Assembly: GCA_018398815.1 (NCBI GenBank)
Contig: CM031611.1
Coordinates: forward strand, 40,307,411 to 40,371,410
Reading direction: 5' to 3'
DNA length: 64,000 nt
Source of the DNA: Conus ventricosus
Lineage: Eukaryota; Mollusca; Gastropoda; Neogastropoda; Conidae
The position numbers and the translations under genes were made by a program. The number at the start of each line of letters is the position of its first letter. Positions within the stretch are counted from its first letter, which is position 1. Positions 23,116 to 36,200 of the stretch are shown in pieces. The notes under the pieces were generated by a model, which saw only the letters and a list, made by a program, of their open reading frames with translations, did no database searches and was not told the origin of the DNA.

Positions 23116-23677
23116 CTTCGCTCCAGATACATGGTCTTTACTCCAAATACATGGTCTTTACTCCAAATACATGGTCTTTACTTGTGGTATTATGGTCTTT
23201 ACTCCAAAGACATGGTCTTTACTCATGGTCTTTACTCCAGATACATGGTCTTTACTCAAGACATCAGGTCTTTACGTCAGATACCGGGTCTTTACTCCAG
23301 ACACAAGGTCTTTACGTCAGATACCGGGTCTTTACTCCAGACACAAGGTCTTTACTCCAGATACTGGGTCTTTACTCCAGATACAAGGTCTTTACTCCAG
23401 ATACTGGGTCTTAACTCCAGACACAAGGTCTTTACGTCAGATACTGGGTCTTTACTCCTGACAGCATATTGTTACACCAGATACCGGGTCTTTACGCCAG
23501 ACACAGGTTCTTTACTCCAGATGCTGGGTCTTTACTCCAGACACCGGATCTTTACTCCAGATCCTGGGTCATTACTCTAGACACCGGATCTTTACTCCAG
23601 ATCCTGGGTCATTACTCCAGATACTGGGTCTTTACTCCAGATCCTGGGTCATTACTCCAGATACTGGGTCTTTACAG
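23116..23677. repeat. 20-bp minisatellite, right half
   Basis: About 28 copies of GGTCTTTACTCCAGATACTG-type units, continuing the array of 19163-19471. Confidence 0.92.
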
Positions 23678-25740
23678 ACAAGGAGCGTGTTATGGGAGGA
23701 AGATCCAGTAAAGCCTCGCAGAGAAATGCTCTACAAAACAAAAAGCCTTCAAAGGAAAGCCTTCCACTGAATGGTCTTTACTGGGAGGTGCTACTGTTGA
23801 ATGAAATGTTGGTGCTGATAAGAAAGATGATCATATTAACAGGCTGCTGTCATCATGACAACAAACAATACATATGATTTTTGCTACCCTTTATCCAAGT
23901 ACACATGCTGAATACAGAAAAATGGATTATCAGAAGAAAGAAAATGATTCAGCTTCAATTACAGACATTTTTCTCAATGCACAAATCCTGAAGAACCTTT
24001 GAAACAAGACACAAGGTATCAATCATAGCAAGCACAGATACATTATCATCAGTTACATGAAATGAACAACACACCAGATTATTAAACACAAAGAATAAAC
24101 TGACCTATGGTTTTGAACAATGATACCATGATATATTCATACATACTGTATACTAGCTGCAGATTTCAAGGCCAAAACAAAATAAACCCACAACCATAAC
24201 CAACATAAAATTCACTTCTTACCATCCAGCTCTTGCAAACTGGCAGTCAACTATGCTTAACCTTTTTTTCATTCATTCTCCAGCCTGAGAAAAATGTCGG
24301 TGTCCACAGAGACGTAATAAGATCAGAATATGGCATTGCAGACCCGTTTTTGACACTCACTCTTTGCCAAGAGCATTTCCCCTTGTCAACCCTCAATAGT
24401 TTGATGAATGTGTACCAGCAGGGAACAACGTTCTCAAAACAACAAATAGAAAGACAGACACTTAAATTCTGTGTGATAGTTGTGCAAGACAGACACTTAA
24501 ATTCTGTGTGGTAGTTGTGCATAATGCTGTTCTCCATTACTGCTACCCCAGCTCTGTTTGTTAGTCTCAAACACATTATCAAAACAGCGTAAATACTTAA
24601 AAGCTACACACTGCCACACTGGGAGACAAGTGAGGACATGTCACATAATGAACTGCCCAAGGTGACGCTCCACATGTGAGCAGTTGCACCACATAACTGG
24701 CTGCCCCACTAGTGCATACAGTCACCAGCCAATGATGTAAGATGACCGCCTCTCTTGTCCTCAGTCCTGTTCTCCTTTGACCTTACTTCACACAGATGAC
24801 GTGCTTTCAACATCAACTGATCACAAATGAAGATTTTTTTTCCAGGTTAATGATCTGAAGAAGTATGTCCATTTTTGTTTTCTTTCATATCTTCTATCTG
24901 ATCTAGCACCAGGGCTGTTGTTGATGCAAAATTCATCATTTAAAAACCAAAAAAGGAACACATGAATGAACTAACAGACTATTCACTGGATTTCCAACAG
25001 TCTGCCAACATTCTGTATGCATATGTAAATATGTCAGTGCTGTTGGCGTTCATATCATGTGATTGGTGATAGACTTTGTATGAGATCAGTTTTCCAGTTG
25101 ATGCCTTGCTTTTCTTTCTTAGTACTGGCATTTCATACTCCAGTTCTTATCTTGCACGCAGCCGGCCCTGATATAAGTGCTGTGGTGGTCAGGACCACTG
25201 TTTATCAATAAGGTGGGGGTATAAAAACAGGCAATAAAGAACTGTTCAAAAAACTGTTCAAAATATCAGTATTTATGTACATTTTCCCTGTTCTCGTAGA
25301 GTCCTTTTAGAGTGTTCAGCATTTGGATTTCATACACCTGAAAAAAAAACACAAATCACTTTATTTGCTACTATATTATCTTCATCACCTCAAACAAAAG
25401 ATTTGTTCAGGTTCACCCGTAATGACAATGCTCAGCCAAACCTAGACACAGTGATATTTCTTTGATCAACAAGCACTCTCCTCTCGAAAGAAGATCAAAC
25501 CTGAAGGTGTAGCAGAAAACAGTCTTTCATGCTGGCTGTATACTAAGCCTGTCATGACTCGTGTCCACTATGACATAGGAAAAAGAGCAGAAAATCTTGC
25601 AACTCTATCAGCCTAGGTCTCCACGGCAACCCATCAGGGTTTTAAAAAATCATTTCACAACTAAAAAAAGGCTAAAACTGTTCTGTGTAAAAAAAACAAA
25701 AAAAAACACAATCAGAGGGTTGTGAGCTAATCATAAATGT
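23678..25740. other. Non-coding interval
   Basis: No gene seen. A 37-bp direct duplication with AGACAGACACTTAAATTCTG lies around 24451-24515. Confidence 0.6.
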
Positions 25741-25742
25741 GT

Positions 25743-25788
<46 letters not shown>

Positions 25789-25798
25789 GAGAGAGAGA

Positions 25799-25860
<62 letters not shown>
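25741..25860. repeat. (GT)n then (GA)n compound microsatellite
   Basis: GT tract 25741-25788 followed by a GA tract to about 25860. Confidence 0.95.
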
Positions 25861-25863
<3 letters not shown>

Positions 25864-26401
25864 TGAGTAAGTTGTAATCAGAACAATTGCTAAAGAACAA
25901 AAAAATTCAACACTGTTATCAATAATACAGGAAGAAAATTCTTGCAATTTTCAAACAAAAGAAAATTTCAATCTGGTTTAATCCAGGTCAAACTGTATAC
26001 CGTCATCCTTCTAACTCCCTGATAAAAGAAAATATAATGAAATACAACAAAATCAATTTTCTGAGAAGTACAGATATTAGGAATTGCCTTGTACTGTATC
26101 AATTGCCTGTGTAAGCATGTACATATTCATGTGTCCATCAAAAACTGTAACTGTATAAAAAATCTAAGCAGTCAATGAACGTCAGAGATTCATTTGCGCA
26201 TCAAACGTAATACACACTGTAGCATGCAAGGTCTTTGAATCTTTCTGCTTCTATACTGGTGGCACCAGCACATTTTAAATTTCAAGACGGAGTGACTGAG
26301 GGCGGTTTTAGTATGACTGACACATTTTAATTTTCCTGTTAAAAATGTTGACAAGTGGAGAGAGGGATGAGATGTGGGGGCAGGGTAACAAGTAAAACAA
26401 A

Positions 26402-26402
<1 letters not shown>

Positions 26403-26443
<41 letters not shown>

Positions 26444-26493
26444 TAAGATAATGTTGCTTATATCCCAGCCGACCGCAAAGGGCCACATCAGGG

Positions 26494-26540
<47 letters not shown>
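26403..26540. repeat. (TG)n microsatellite split by a mini-SINE
   Basis: TG tracts at 26403-26439 and 26495-26540 lie on both sides of a 55-bp mini-SINE, indicating insertion into an existing TG repeat. Confidence 0.9.
26440..26494 (-). mobile_element. Mini-SINE copy 2
   Basis: Minus orientation; contains CCGACCGCAAAGGGCCACAT and the AAGATAAGATAATG tail. Target duplications are masked by the TG repeat on both sides. Confidence 0.75.
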
Positions 26541-26543
<3 letters not shown>

Positions 26544-26640
26544 AAAATCCAAAACAGCAGTCCTTAAAATAGTCCCACAATTTTTTTTTATTTTTTTTTT
26601 TTTGAGGTAGAGGGTGGTGGAGGGAGGGGTGTGGCCGGTG

Positions 26641-26667
26641 GGGGGGGGGGGGGGGGGGGGGGGGGGG
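26641..26667. repeat. poly-G tract
   Basis: Run of about 27 G preceded by a GGTGG-rich stretch. Confidence 0.9.
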
Positions 26668-28265
26668 AGCATATAGCATAAAAGGGGAGAAGCTGTAGAA
26701 AAACGCAGGCATTAGAAGTTATCATGAATGGTGATGCAGGAAACTGAAAGCTGTGTTTGTGTTTAGCTTGTTGGAGTTACTGTTTCTCTGCTTTCTTTCT
26801 CTACTTTTTCCTTCACAGATCATGCATGCAACCGAAATGTACAAAGATAACAGTCCAGCTAGCTGTATCACTTGGCTTCTAAAAATGTCCCATTACAACT
26901 CACTTCCTTGCTATTCCAAAAGAACAAAATTAAATGCTTGAACTGGCATCTACACCATTCATTTCAACAATGACAAGAATACAAAATCGATGTGTTGGAA
27001 AAGTTACCTAAGCTGCTCAAACACTCCTACCTTCCCATCCACCCCCCATATGCCCCACCCCTCCCCCACACAAAAAAAGAACAGGCCCAAATCTCAGAAT
27101 CGATCATCGTTACAACCACACACTGGCTTCTTCTTGAAGGAAACAAATTCCAACTGAATGTCTGAAATGATTTCATGTCTATTCTAAAATAACACAGACA
27201 AGGGAAACTTTTTAGTGCTGCTTGCAAAGGAAACTTCATTAGTTTTCCAAGGAAAGGTCTACCTTTCTCTTACCCAAGGAAAACATTTCATTCCGTATTC
27301 CAAAGGAAAAAGGTGTGATTTCTGATTTCCTAGGAAATTTTCATTTCTTTTTCCAAACAAATAAAAAACTTTTCACCCGTTTGAATTACCCTTGGAAACT
27401 TTTCATTATAATTTCTCAAGGATATATCCCTTCATCACCAATTCAAAGGGAAAACAATTCCCCCAAATTACCTGCAAATCTACAGCAATTGTCATAAAAA
27501 GGAAAAAAAAAAAAGAAAAAGAAAGCCAGAAAGCAGAGAAAAAAAAAATCGCAAAGTAAAATTGGTCCAAAAAGGTGCTCAGTAGTGAGAACAGTTTCTT
27601 TCTCCAGCCAGCCCTGAGAATACAATAAATCCTCCCTGAGTCATGCAGGTTAACAAACATAAAAAAAAAAAGAAAACCCACAGCTGAGCTAGCTGCCCTA
27701 TGTCCTTCCAAGTCACTGAGAAATGAGATGCATTGTGAATTTCACTGTACAATGACTGGTATTTAATAGCGTCACAACAGACAAATACCCAATAGACGAC
27801 CGACGTTAATGAAGTGATGTACCGATCAACACAGGCTAAGAAAACAACAGCTACTGATCTACATACTGGTAGGCTTGCTGCTTCTACTGTAGTTATGACT
27901 CCCCTCCCCCCACCCTCCCTGACACCCACTGCTCCCCCCTTCAATCTCTCAATGAAAAAAAAAAAAGACGACTATGATAGAACAGACAGTTCATGCACAC
28001 TCAAGGGCAAAACCTGACATGATGCATTTGGCAACCTACCGCTGGATCCATGCGGCCATGCAAGACTGAGAGAAACATGGCGGCAGACTTTGCAACTAAA
28101 AGGTTTTCACACAACCAGTGTAGACGACATTACATCCACTATGCTGGTGGGCAGTTCTGAGAGAAATGGATACACCAAGGAAAATAATGATACTCCAGCT
28201 AGGAAGAAGGGAGGCAGATTCAGTTCATTTCTTGTTGCTCATAGCCCAGTGGTCATGGCACACAC
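26668..28265. other. Non-coding interval
   Basis: No supported gene. The 27240-27440 stretch has a loose TTTTCCAAGGAAA-type degenerate repeat. A-rich runs near 27500-27550 and 27660. Confidence 0.55.
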
Positions 28266-28575
28266 AGGTGGACTGGCCACAAACCAACCACACTGACGCC
28301 TTGCTTACTCTGCAGGATCTATTGAAAGTGGACTGACCACAAACAAACCACAGTGAGGCATTGCTTGTGCTGCAGGATCTATCACAGTGATGCCTTGCTT
28401 GCTCTGCAGGATCTATTGAAAGTGGACTGGCCACAAACAAACCACAGTGATGCATTGCTTGCTGTGCAGGATCTATTAAAAGTGGACAGGCCACAAACCA
28501 GCCACAGTGACACCTTGCTCTGCAGGATCTACTGAAAGTGGACAGGCTTGCTCTGCTTGCTTTGCAGGATCTATT
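28266..28575. repeat. ~60-bp minisatellite, about 5 copies
   Basis: The unit contains CTCTGCAGGATCTATTGAAA followed by GTGGACTGGCCACAAACAAA. Copies differ by indels. Confidence 0.85.
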
Positions 28576-31500
28576 TAAAAGCTGGGCAGCTCCAAAAGTA
28601 TCGTGAACTCACAGAAAGGCACATTCTAGCGTGACAGACTGAGAGTGGAGAAAGGAACACAGAGAGACAGGGAGGAAGAGGAGATAACTGAAAGGGAGCC
28701 CAAGAGGACTGTGATGGAACAGCTGAAGATGACAGCACAGTGAAAGATGCCTCCATGGCTCTCAGTCTTCACGCTTGGCTACATACACTGATCAGCCAAA
28801 GGCTTGAGGCGGACTGGATCATGTGGATGACTGACAGCACATGGACTGTGTACAGTCTGAACTCCCAATCTGAACTGCAGGGATGAACAATGTTCTCCAA
28901 CTGGTGAACACTGTTTAAAATCCATGACAACTGACCAGAAGCGACAACTGCCAACGCTGTTTTATATGGACTCAAGTTCTGCTGAATGCTCTGTGAACAC
29001 CCCCCCCCAACCCCCCCACCCCCACCCAAACTACTTCCTTCTTCTTGCCTTGTGCCTAACCGGATTCCTCATTCTGTGATTGTGATCAGCTTGTCCCTTT
29101 GGGCTGACACATGTGGCAGACAGTGGGGATCACACCAATGATTCTGAGGGCATGACCTTTGAGAGCTCCCCTCCCCCCTCAGCTCCACCTCCGCTTTGTC
29201 GGGCCTCTGCCAGTATCTTTACCTGACATGGCCCTTTGCAGTCAGCTGGGCTAGAAGCAGCATTACCTTACCTTCTCTTTACCACCACAGCCACAGGGCC
29301 AGGGGCACAACCACTGTCAGACAGGTCAATGCAGAGCTGTGGTGAAGGCTGGAGTACAGCTCGCCACCGGCACCATTCAGCTCAGTCCACTGACCAAGTC
29401 CCAAGCTTTCCTTGGCCAATTTTGCTTCCTCGCACTCTTCCACTCCACTCCATCCCTCATCTCTTTTCCTTCCCCCTCCTAAAACGGCACATGATTTACA
29501 CACAAATACCTCATAAAAAATGCAACAACCAAAAAATTTACCATTATCATCTCAATTGCAGTCATAATCATTAGTACGATCTCAATTGCAGTCATAATCA
29601 TCAGTACATTCTCAAAGAGGACAGACTACCAGTTTACTCCTATGTGAGAAAAAAAGGTCCATCCACTGACATAAAAACAACAAGCAGAAGTAAGTTCAAA
29701 ATGAGTGAATTCCCAGTCAATCAACAAGAAGAGTGTGCTATTATTCCATGCTGACACGCACTGCTGCAGTCTCACGAGTCTCTGTCCCTGATGCCTGCCC
29801 CACTGACAGACCTTGGTGGTGTCCTGGTGTGACAGCTCGATAGTTCTCCACACACAACGTCACAGTAACAGTCCTGAATGGCCTCCTCTTCCCCTCAGTG
29901 AAAACCACATGAAAGAAAGGAAAACGCATCCAATGTTGTCATCCACTCAGGGCATCAATATTTACAATTTACAAAAAGGAAACGCTGAATGAAACGCTAC
30001 ATTTTCTGTTCAACATCTACATTCAATAATGACAACATCAACAAGTGGTGACAAACAAAGTACACGATGACCACTGACAGTGCTATTTTCACATCCCCAT
30101 TCCATGGTGCACACATTATGTCCTGCCTTGCACTGTAGCAATCAGGAGAAGAAAACAACAACAACAACATGTATGTCCAGAACTTACTTTGACATAACAG
30201 GTTTCACCCGGCATATCATACACAGAGATGAGAGAGTCTGTGTAACATTTTCATCATGCATCCTTACTGCAGTCTATGATCTGAAATCTGTTCTTACACA
30301 CTCCACTTATTTGACTCTCTTCACCTGATACATGGGTGTCCATTTCTTTACTCACTGGGAATCTGCAGCGTGAACCCATTGCTCTGTTTCCGAGTCCTTG
30401 TGATGGCATTCATTAAATCATACATTCATTTGCTAGGAAACTGTCTACCTGCATTTCTCCTCTCTGAAGGATGCTTTGTGAACACATGCACCGTTCATAT
30501 ACAGCCAACAATTCAGTTTAGTTAGACTAGAGAAGAGTTGTTGTTGTTTTGGGGATTTTCCTTCATTTATCAATTCTTTCTTAACATTAATGATTTCTGT
30601 CTGATGAAACTACCATCTTGTCACTGAGTGAGGTTTAGAAGTTGTGCAGGTAGGACAGGTAGTGGGATGAAGGGCCAGGCTGACAGCCTCAGCCCAGGAC
30701 AATGCTGATCAGCAACACAACATGCTAGACTGAAGGGAGTCTCAACAAATCAAAGCACAGCATCAGGTTAGTTTATCTGGAAGGGAACCCAAGAAAACCA
30801 GTATGGTGAACAACAGCCTGAGAATACCGAGGGACACATGTCATGACGACACTGGGGGTCTTTGCTGCGCTGCAGACACTAGGCAACACTGCAGTCCCAT
30901 CAACCCTGGAAACATTCTGGGGATTTCATGGCCAGCTGTCTCACACCATCACCACAACAACATCCACAGCAACATGAAGACCCTTGCCTTCCTATCACTC
31001 AAAAAGCAGGAAGCGGCAAAATGTAATGCCTTCAGTGTTCATACCGCCAGTCTTCCTTCAACAATGCACAGTTGTAAAGACCCGCTCATGAATGCTACGT
31101 GCTTGTCCATGCTTAAATTGCTTAGATACAGGCAGACAAGTTTACATCAAAGTTCTCATGCACATAGATGTCTGTATCCCACAGTCCATATGGACAACCT
31201 GAGATGTCATTAAAAAGAAGAAAAAATAACAATAACTATCCACACTAGTCGGTATTATTACCCATAATAGCATTGTGAGAGATGCCTCCAATTCCCTACC
31301 CCATCCCCTGAGTTCCACCATCACCAACATACAGTCATGTACATGATGCAAACTTCCTACGGTATTATCTTGTACTCATCATATCACTTGGGTCAGTGTG
31401 CGAGTGCATGCGAGTGTGCACATGTGTAAGTATGCATGTGTGTGTCTGTATGTGTGTGTCCATGTCTGTATGTGTGTGTTTCCTCATCAGTTTTCAGACA

Positions 31501-32597
31501 GCTCGGTTTTCAGCTGGTAAGTTTCTTTCCCTATCAATCTGCACAGAAAACTCATATCGCCAACTATGGTGTTTAATCAAAGCAAAGCAACTCAGACGAC
31601 TTGAAAAATCAGTGATGTCACCAGAAGGCCATGCTGCAAATGCTGTCTTCTGAAGACACTGAAATGATGTTGTGACACCCTGATCTACTCCTACTTCAGA
31701 CCTTTCCAACCTTCCTTTGCCACAGAAAAAAACACGCATTGAACCAGCCTTCTCATTTCATTGGAAGGGAAAATGTGGCCTGTAAGAAGTCACTTTGTTT
31801 TTCATCCATCTGCAATCTAAACTGCATCACAGTCAAACTTTTTTTTCTTCTCACAGTTCACCTATTCTGGAAGAACACAGACTGACAGCCAGAACTTTCA
31901 CTGGCAACTAACTGTTTGTGAGGGTACTTCCAGTCGTGAAGCGAATAAGGGAATGACAATCTGTTGCAGAATCTCCTGTCACCCATGATGCAAACTTCTC
32001 CACCTAGCTGCCTAGTCTACCTGACACAACCACCTCCATTTGTTGGCTACAACCCTGACTCGGAAAAACCTGCTTAATTCACTACAACAGAACTGCTAAC
32101 ACGCTGGAAGGTACATCTCCATATTCATGAACAAAAGTGCTTTCCTGTCAATCCTCTGTCTTAAGCAGGCAAAGAGGATGAATAAAGCAGTGTAAAGATG
32201 TGCAGCACAATTCATTCACACATCTGCAGTCTAGTTTCGGTACTGCAGCCAATTTGACTCCGCACATGGCCCCCTCTGGGCTTCAAGAGGTCCTGTTAAA
32301 AAGAAAAGAAAATCAACACATAATAATCGGCACATTACATCAGTCATCTGCTCCTGAGCCAACAAAAAAAAAATCCCCCCCCCCCCCACCAAAATGACGG
32401 AGCTATGCTGCATGTTCCATGTGGCTGAAAACGAAGCCTGTTGACAGCAGTGAGCCTGTCCTTGCTGCACGGTGAGGGATTCCTGGCCCAGCAGCTGACA
32501 AACCCCAACTGCACACCTGCTCCACGTCATGTTGCTTCCCGCCGCCACTGACCTCACGCTGCCAGCGACCACCACCGGCCTGCCTCCCTGTGCGGGC
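28576..32597. other. 3' flank / possible 3' UTR of the zinc-finger gene
   Basis: No exon recognised. The first part below 32598 is expected to be 3' UTR of the zinc-finger transcript. The only nearby minus-strand poly(A)-like hexamer noted is ATTAAA around 31573. A mini-SINE sits at 29224, and a 2x repeat of TCTCAATTGCAGTCATAATC lies at 29550-29605. Confidence 0.4.
29224..29275 (+). mobile_element. Mini-SINE copy 3 (diverged)
   Basis: TGACATGGCCCTTTGCAGTC and onward, ending ACCTTACCTTC in place of the TTATC tail. Flanked by TCTTTACC (29216-29223 and 29276-29283). It is the oldest-looking copy. Confidence 0.65.
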
Positions 32598-33277
32598 TCA
32601 CAGGTCATGGGCCTGGTGCTGCTCATTGACAAAGTGGAGGTGGAAGTCGTTCTTGTCGGTGCAGATCTTGTGGCAGATGCTGCACTCCCAGGGGCTCTGC
32701 CTCCCATGCAGGGACTTGTGCAGGAAGTACATGCCCCGTTCCTCAAACAGGATCTTGCAGTGGTGGCAGCGGTAGATTTTGCCCTGAGATTCGTAGTACA
32801 CCAGCAGGTCGTTAAGCGAGGGCACGTCCCCGGAGATGGTGACATCATTGTGCTGCGTGGTGGCATCCTGCCGCGTCTTGGGTCGGGCGATGGTGACCTG
32901 CAGCTCAGGGATGTCCTGGGAGCGCTGGATCATGCCCTGCAGCGTGGAGAAGAACTCCGACAGGTTGCTGGTCGAGTCCGCCGACGAACGCACAGAAGCG
33001 TTGGAGTGCGGAGGCATTGGGGAGGGGGGAGGTCCGTTGATGCGGTTCTGCCGGGAGAATGCCTGGATTCCTGGAATGCTGCCGACCGAGGCGGCACGAC
33101 GGCTTGGGGTGAGGAACTGTCCAGCGGCCTGGCGGGGGAAGGAGTGAGGCGCCATGCTGGAGGTGGGGGAGTCCCCCGTGTAGGAAGACAGGTCCTGGTG
33201 GGGGGAGGCCCGCAGACCCTCCTCTCTGTGAGACACAGAGTTGGACTGGAACCCTTCCCCACTGGAAAACAGGCCTC
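32598..33277 (-). CDS. Zinc-finger gene, terminal coding exon with C-terminal finger pair
   Basis: The acceptor is GCCTGTTGCAG|GAGGCC, phase 1 in; the stop TGA lies at 32600-32598. It encodes residues 398-622. A long Ser/Pro/Arg-rich segment comes first, then an acidic/aliphatic stretch ending in a Leu-Leu-Val-Tyr-Tyr motif. Finger 6 (Cys567, Cys570, His583, His587) and finger 7 (Cys595, Cys598, His611, His617) follow, and five residues after His617 the protein ends. C-x2-C-x12-H-x5-H in the last finger is a hallmark of the Ikaros-type dimerisation finger. A polyadenylation signal close downstream is not obvious; a weak ATTAAA on the minus strand lies near 31573. Confidence 0.88.
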
Positions 33278-36200
33278 CTGCAACAGGCACCAACCCAGCC
33301 ACACACACACAATGTATCCACACACACATGCACACACACACAAATATGTGAAAATCATAATGACAGAAGATTTATTCATAATTCATTTGTACTAATCACT
33401 TCTTTTGTTCAGAAAGCATTTAAGGTTTCCTTTCTGGAAGGGCAAACAAACATAATTAAACAAAGTAATAATCCTCAAAAAACATCATATGGCATTAACA
33501 ATGATACTCAAATATCCACAAACATTAAGTATCCTGAAGTGTCATCATATTATGTATCACATCTCATCATCCCTGGCCAACAGGTCTTAGGAGTGTCTCT
33601 GCATAACAGATTGTCAGTCATGTACTACAGAGTTACAGCTGCTGTGTGTCTATCCATCAGGGCATTTCAACAGCCAATGGAGAAATACAACATGATGCCT
33701 CCAGAGATCGTCTCCAGGTATCCTACTGCATGCTGGGGAATGTCCACGTTTTTCGTGAACTATGGGATCTCTACTGCCTCTATGCATCTTTAAAGAATTT
33801 TTATGCAGTCACATTTCCTAGGAATCATTTTTGATTTGAAAGGATAACAACATTTTAACACACGCCCTGCAAGCATACCAGACATGCCCACACCAAAACC
33901 TTCCATCAGGAACAGAGGATGTAAAAATCAGAAAGACACTGAAATTTTCATGAATTTTCTGGAACACAGTATATTCTTATATACAAGATACTTGCAGATG
34001 TACATGTATGTGTGTTTGAAAACTCACATTATCAAAGCCACCATGACTGACCGAGAATCACAGCATTCTAACTTGCTGATTGTGCACAATCCAAAGCTTT
34101 CCCAATTTCTGTCTGTGTTGTAAGCATGGCTACTGTGTATTGCCTTAGTTCCTAAAGGATACCTCCTTGATGTAACTGAAAACCTGAAGGTCCAGTACTG
34201 TTGGTAGGTTGTTGGTTGGTTTTTTAAGGTAGGTTCACTGTCCAACTTCTTCTTCAGCCTGCATATTCTGATTAGCTTGCAATTACTATCTATAAGCTCG
34301 ATGATTGGCATGCTACAGCTATCAATCTGCTCGATGATTGGCATGCTATAGCTATCTAACTGCTTGGTGATTAGCTTGCGATAGCTACCTATCTGCTTGG
34401 TGATTTGCTTGCTATAGCTACCTATCTGCTTGGTGATTTGCTTGCTATAGCTACCTATCTGCTTGGTGATTTGTTTGCTATAGCTACCCATCTGCTTGGT
34501 GATTTGCTTGCTATAGCTACCTATCTGCTTGGTGATTTGCTTGCTATAGCTACCCATCTGCTTGGTGATTAGCTTGCTACAGCTACCTATCTGCTTGGTG
34601 CTTAGCTTGCTATAGCTACCTATCTGCTTGGTGATTTGCTTGCTATAGCTACCTATCTGCTTGGTGATTAGCTTGCTATAGCTACCTATCTGCTTGGTGA
34701 TTTGCTTGCTATAGCTACCCATCTGCTTGGTGATTTGCTTGCTATAGCTATCTGCTTGGTGATTTGCTTGCTATAGCTACCTATCTGCTTGGTGATTAGC
34801 TTGCTATAGCTACCTATCTGCTTGGTGGTTTGCTTGCTATAGCTACCTATCTGCTTGGTGATTTGCTTGCTATAGCTACCCATCTGCTTGGTGATTTGCT
34901 TGCTATAGCTACCCATCTGCTTGGTGATTAGCTTGCTATAGCTACCTATCTGCTTGGTGATTTGCTTGCTATAGCTACCTATCTGCTTGGTGATTTGCTT
35001 GCTATAGCTACCCATCTGCTTGGTGATTTGCTTGCTATAGCTACCCATCTGCTTGGTGATAAGCTTGCTATAGCTACCTATCTGCTTGGTGATTTGCTTG
35101 CTATAGCTACCCATCTGCTTGGTGCTTAGCTTGCTATAGCTACCTATCTGCTTGGTGATTTGCTTGCGATAGCTACCTATCTGCTTGGTGATTTGCTTGC
35201 TATAGCTACCTATCTGCTTGGTGATTTGCTTGCTATAGCTACCCATCTGCTTGGTGATTAGTTTGCTATAGCTACCTATCTGCTTGGTGCTTAGCTTGCT
35301 ATAGCTACCTATCTGCTTGGTGATTTGCTTGCGATAGCTACCTATCTGCTTGGTGATTTGCTTGCTATAGCTACCTATCTGCTTGGTGATTTGCTTGCTA
35401 TAGCTACCATCTGCTTGGTGATTAGCTTGCTATAGCTACCTATCTCCTTGGTGATTCACTAGCTATAGCTAGCTATCTCCTTGGTGATTTGCTTGCTATA
35501 GCTATCTGCTTGGTGATTCACTAGCTATAGCTAGCTATCTCCTTGGTGATTCACTAGCTATAGCTAGCTATCTCCTTGGTGATTTGCTTGCTATAGCTAC
35601 CCATCTGCTTGGTGATTTGCTTGCTATAGCTAGCTATCTCCTTGGTGATTTGCTTGCAGTTGCTAGCTATCTGCTTGGTGATTTGCTTGGTTATAGCTAG
35701 CTATCTGCTCAGTGATTTGCTTGGTATAGCGAGCTATCTATTCGGTGATTCGCATGCTACAGTTAGACATCTGCTCAGTGATTTCTTTTAACTTCGCCTC
35801 AGTTTGGTCTCTTCCATAGCTGGTCACCGACTGATGAGCATGAGCAGTGTCAGGGTTTCATTCACATCACATACAAATGGGAGAATTTCGCACACTGAAA
35901 TCGAAAACCACACACACAAGCAAAGCAAAAGGACATGAACATGTACAGAAAATTAATCAGAGGATGTGAACATCAATTTTACAGCCAGGGGTCTCGTCAC
36001 AGACGACAATTTCAATCAGAGAACTGAAAAGGATGATCAAGCGTTAGCTAAACACGCACACTTCTGTGAAGAGTGCATTACCTTTACGTATCTCTGTTCA
36101 TCTACGCCAATCACCACTTTTACATCTCTCTGTTCATCAAGGCCAATCAGCACCTTTACATATCACTGTTCATCAAGGCCAATCAGCACCTTTACATATC

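Noticed and set aside
26190..26672. 160-codon minus-strand frame
   Set aside because: Made of poly-Pro (poly-G), Thr-His (TG microsatellite) and mini-SINE sequence.
31396..31653. 85-codon Cys/Val-rich frame
   Set aside because: Starts in a TG-rich microsatellite-like tract and has no conserved features.
34024..35246. SYSKQITKQIG repeat protein
   Set aside because: Minisatellite inside intron 5; no start or splice context.
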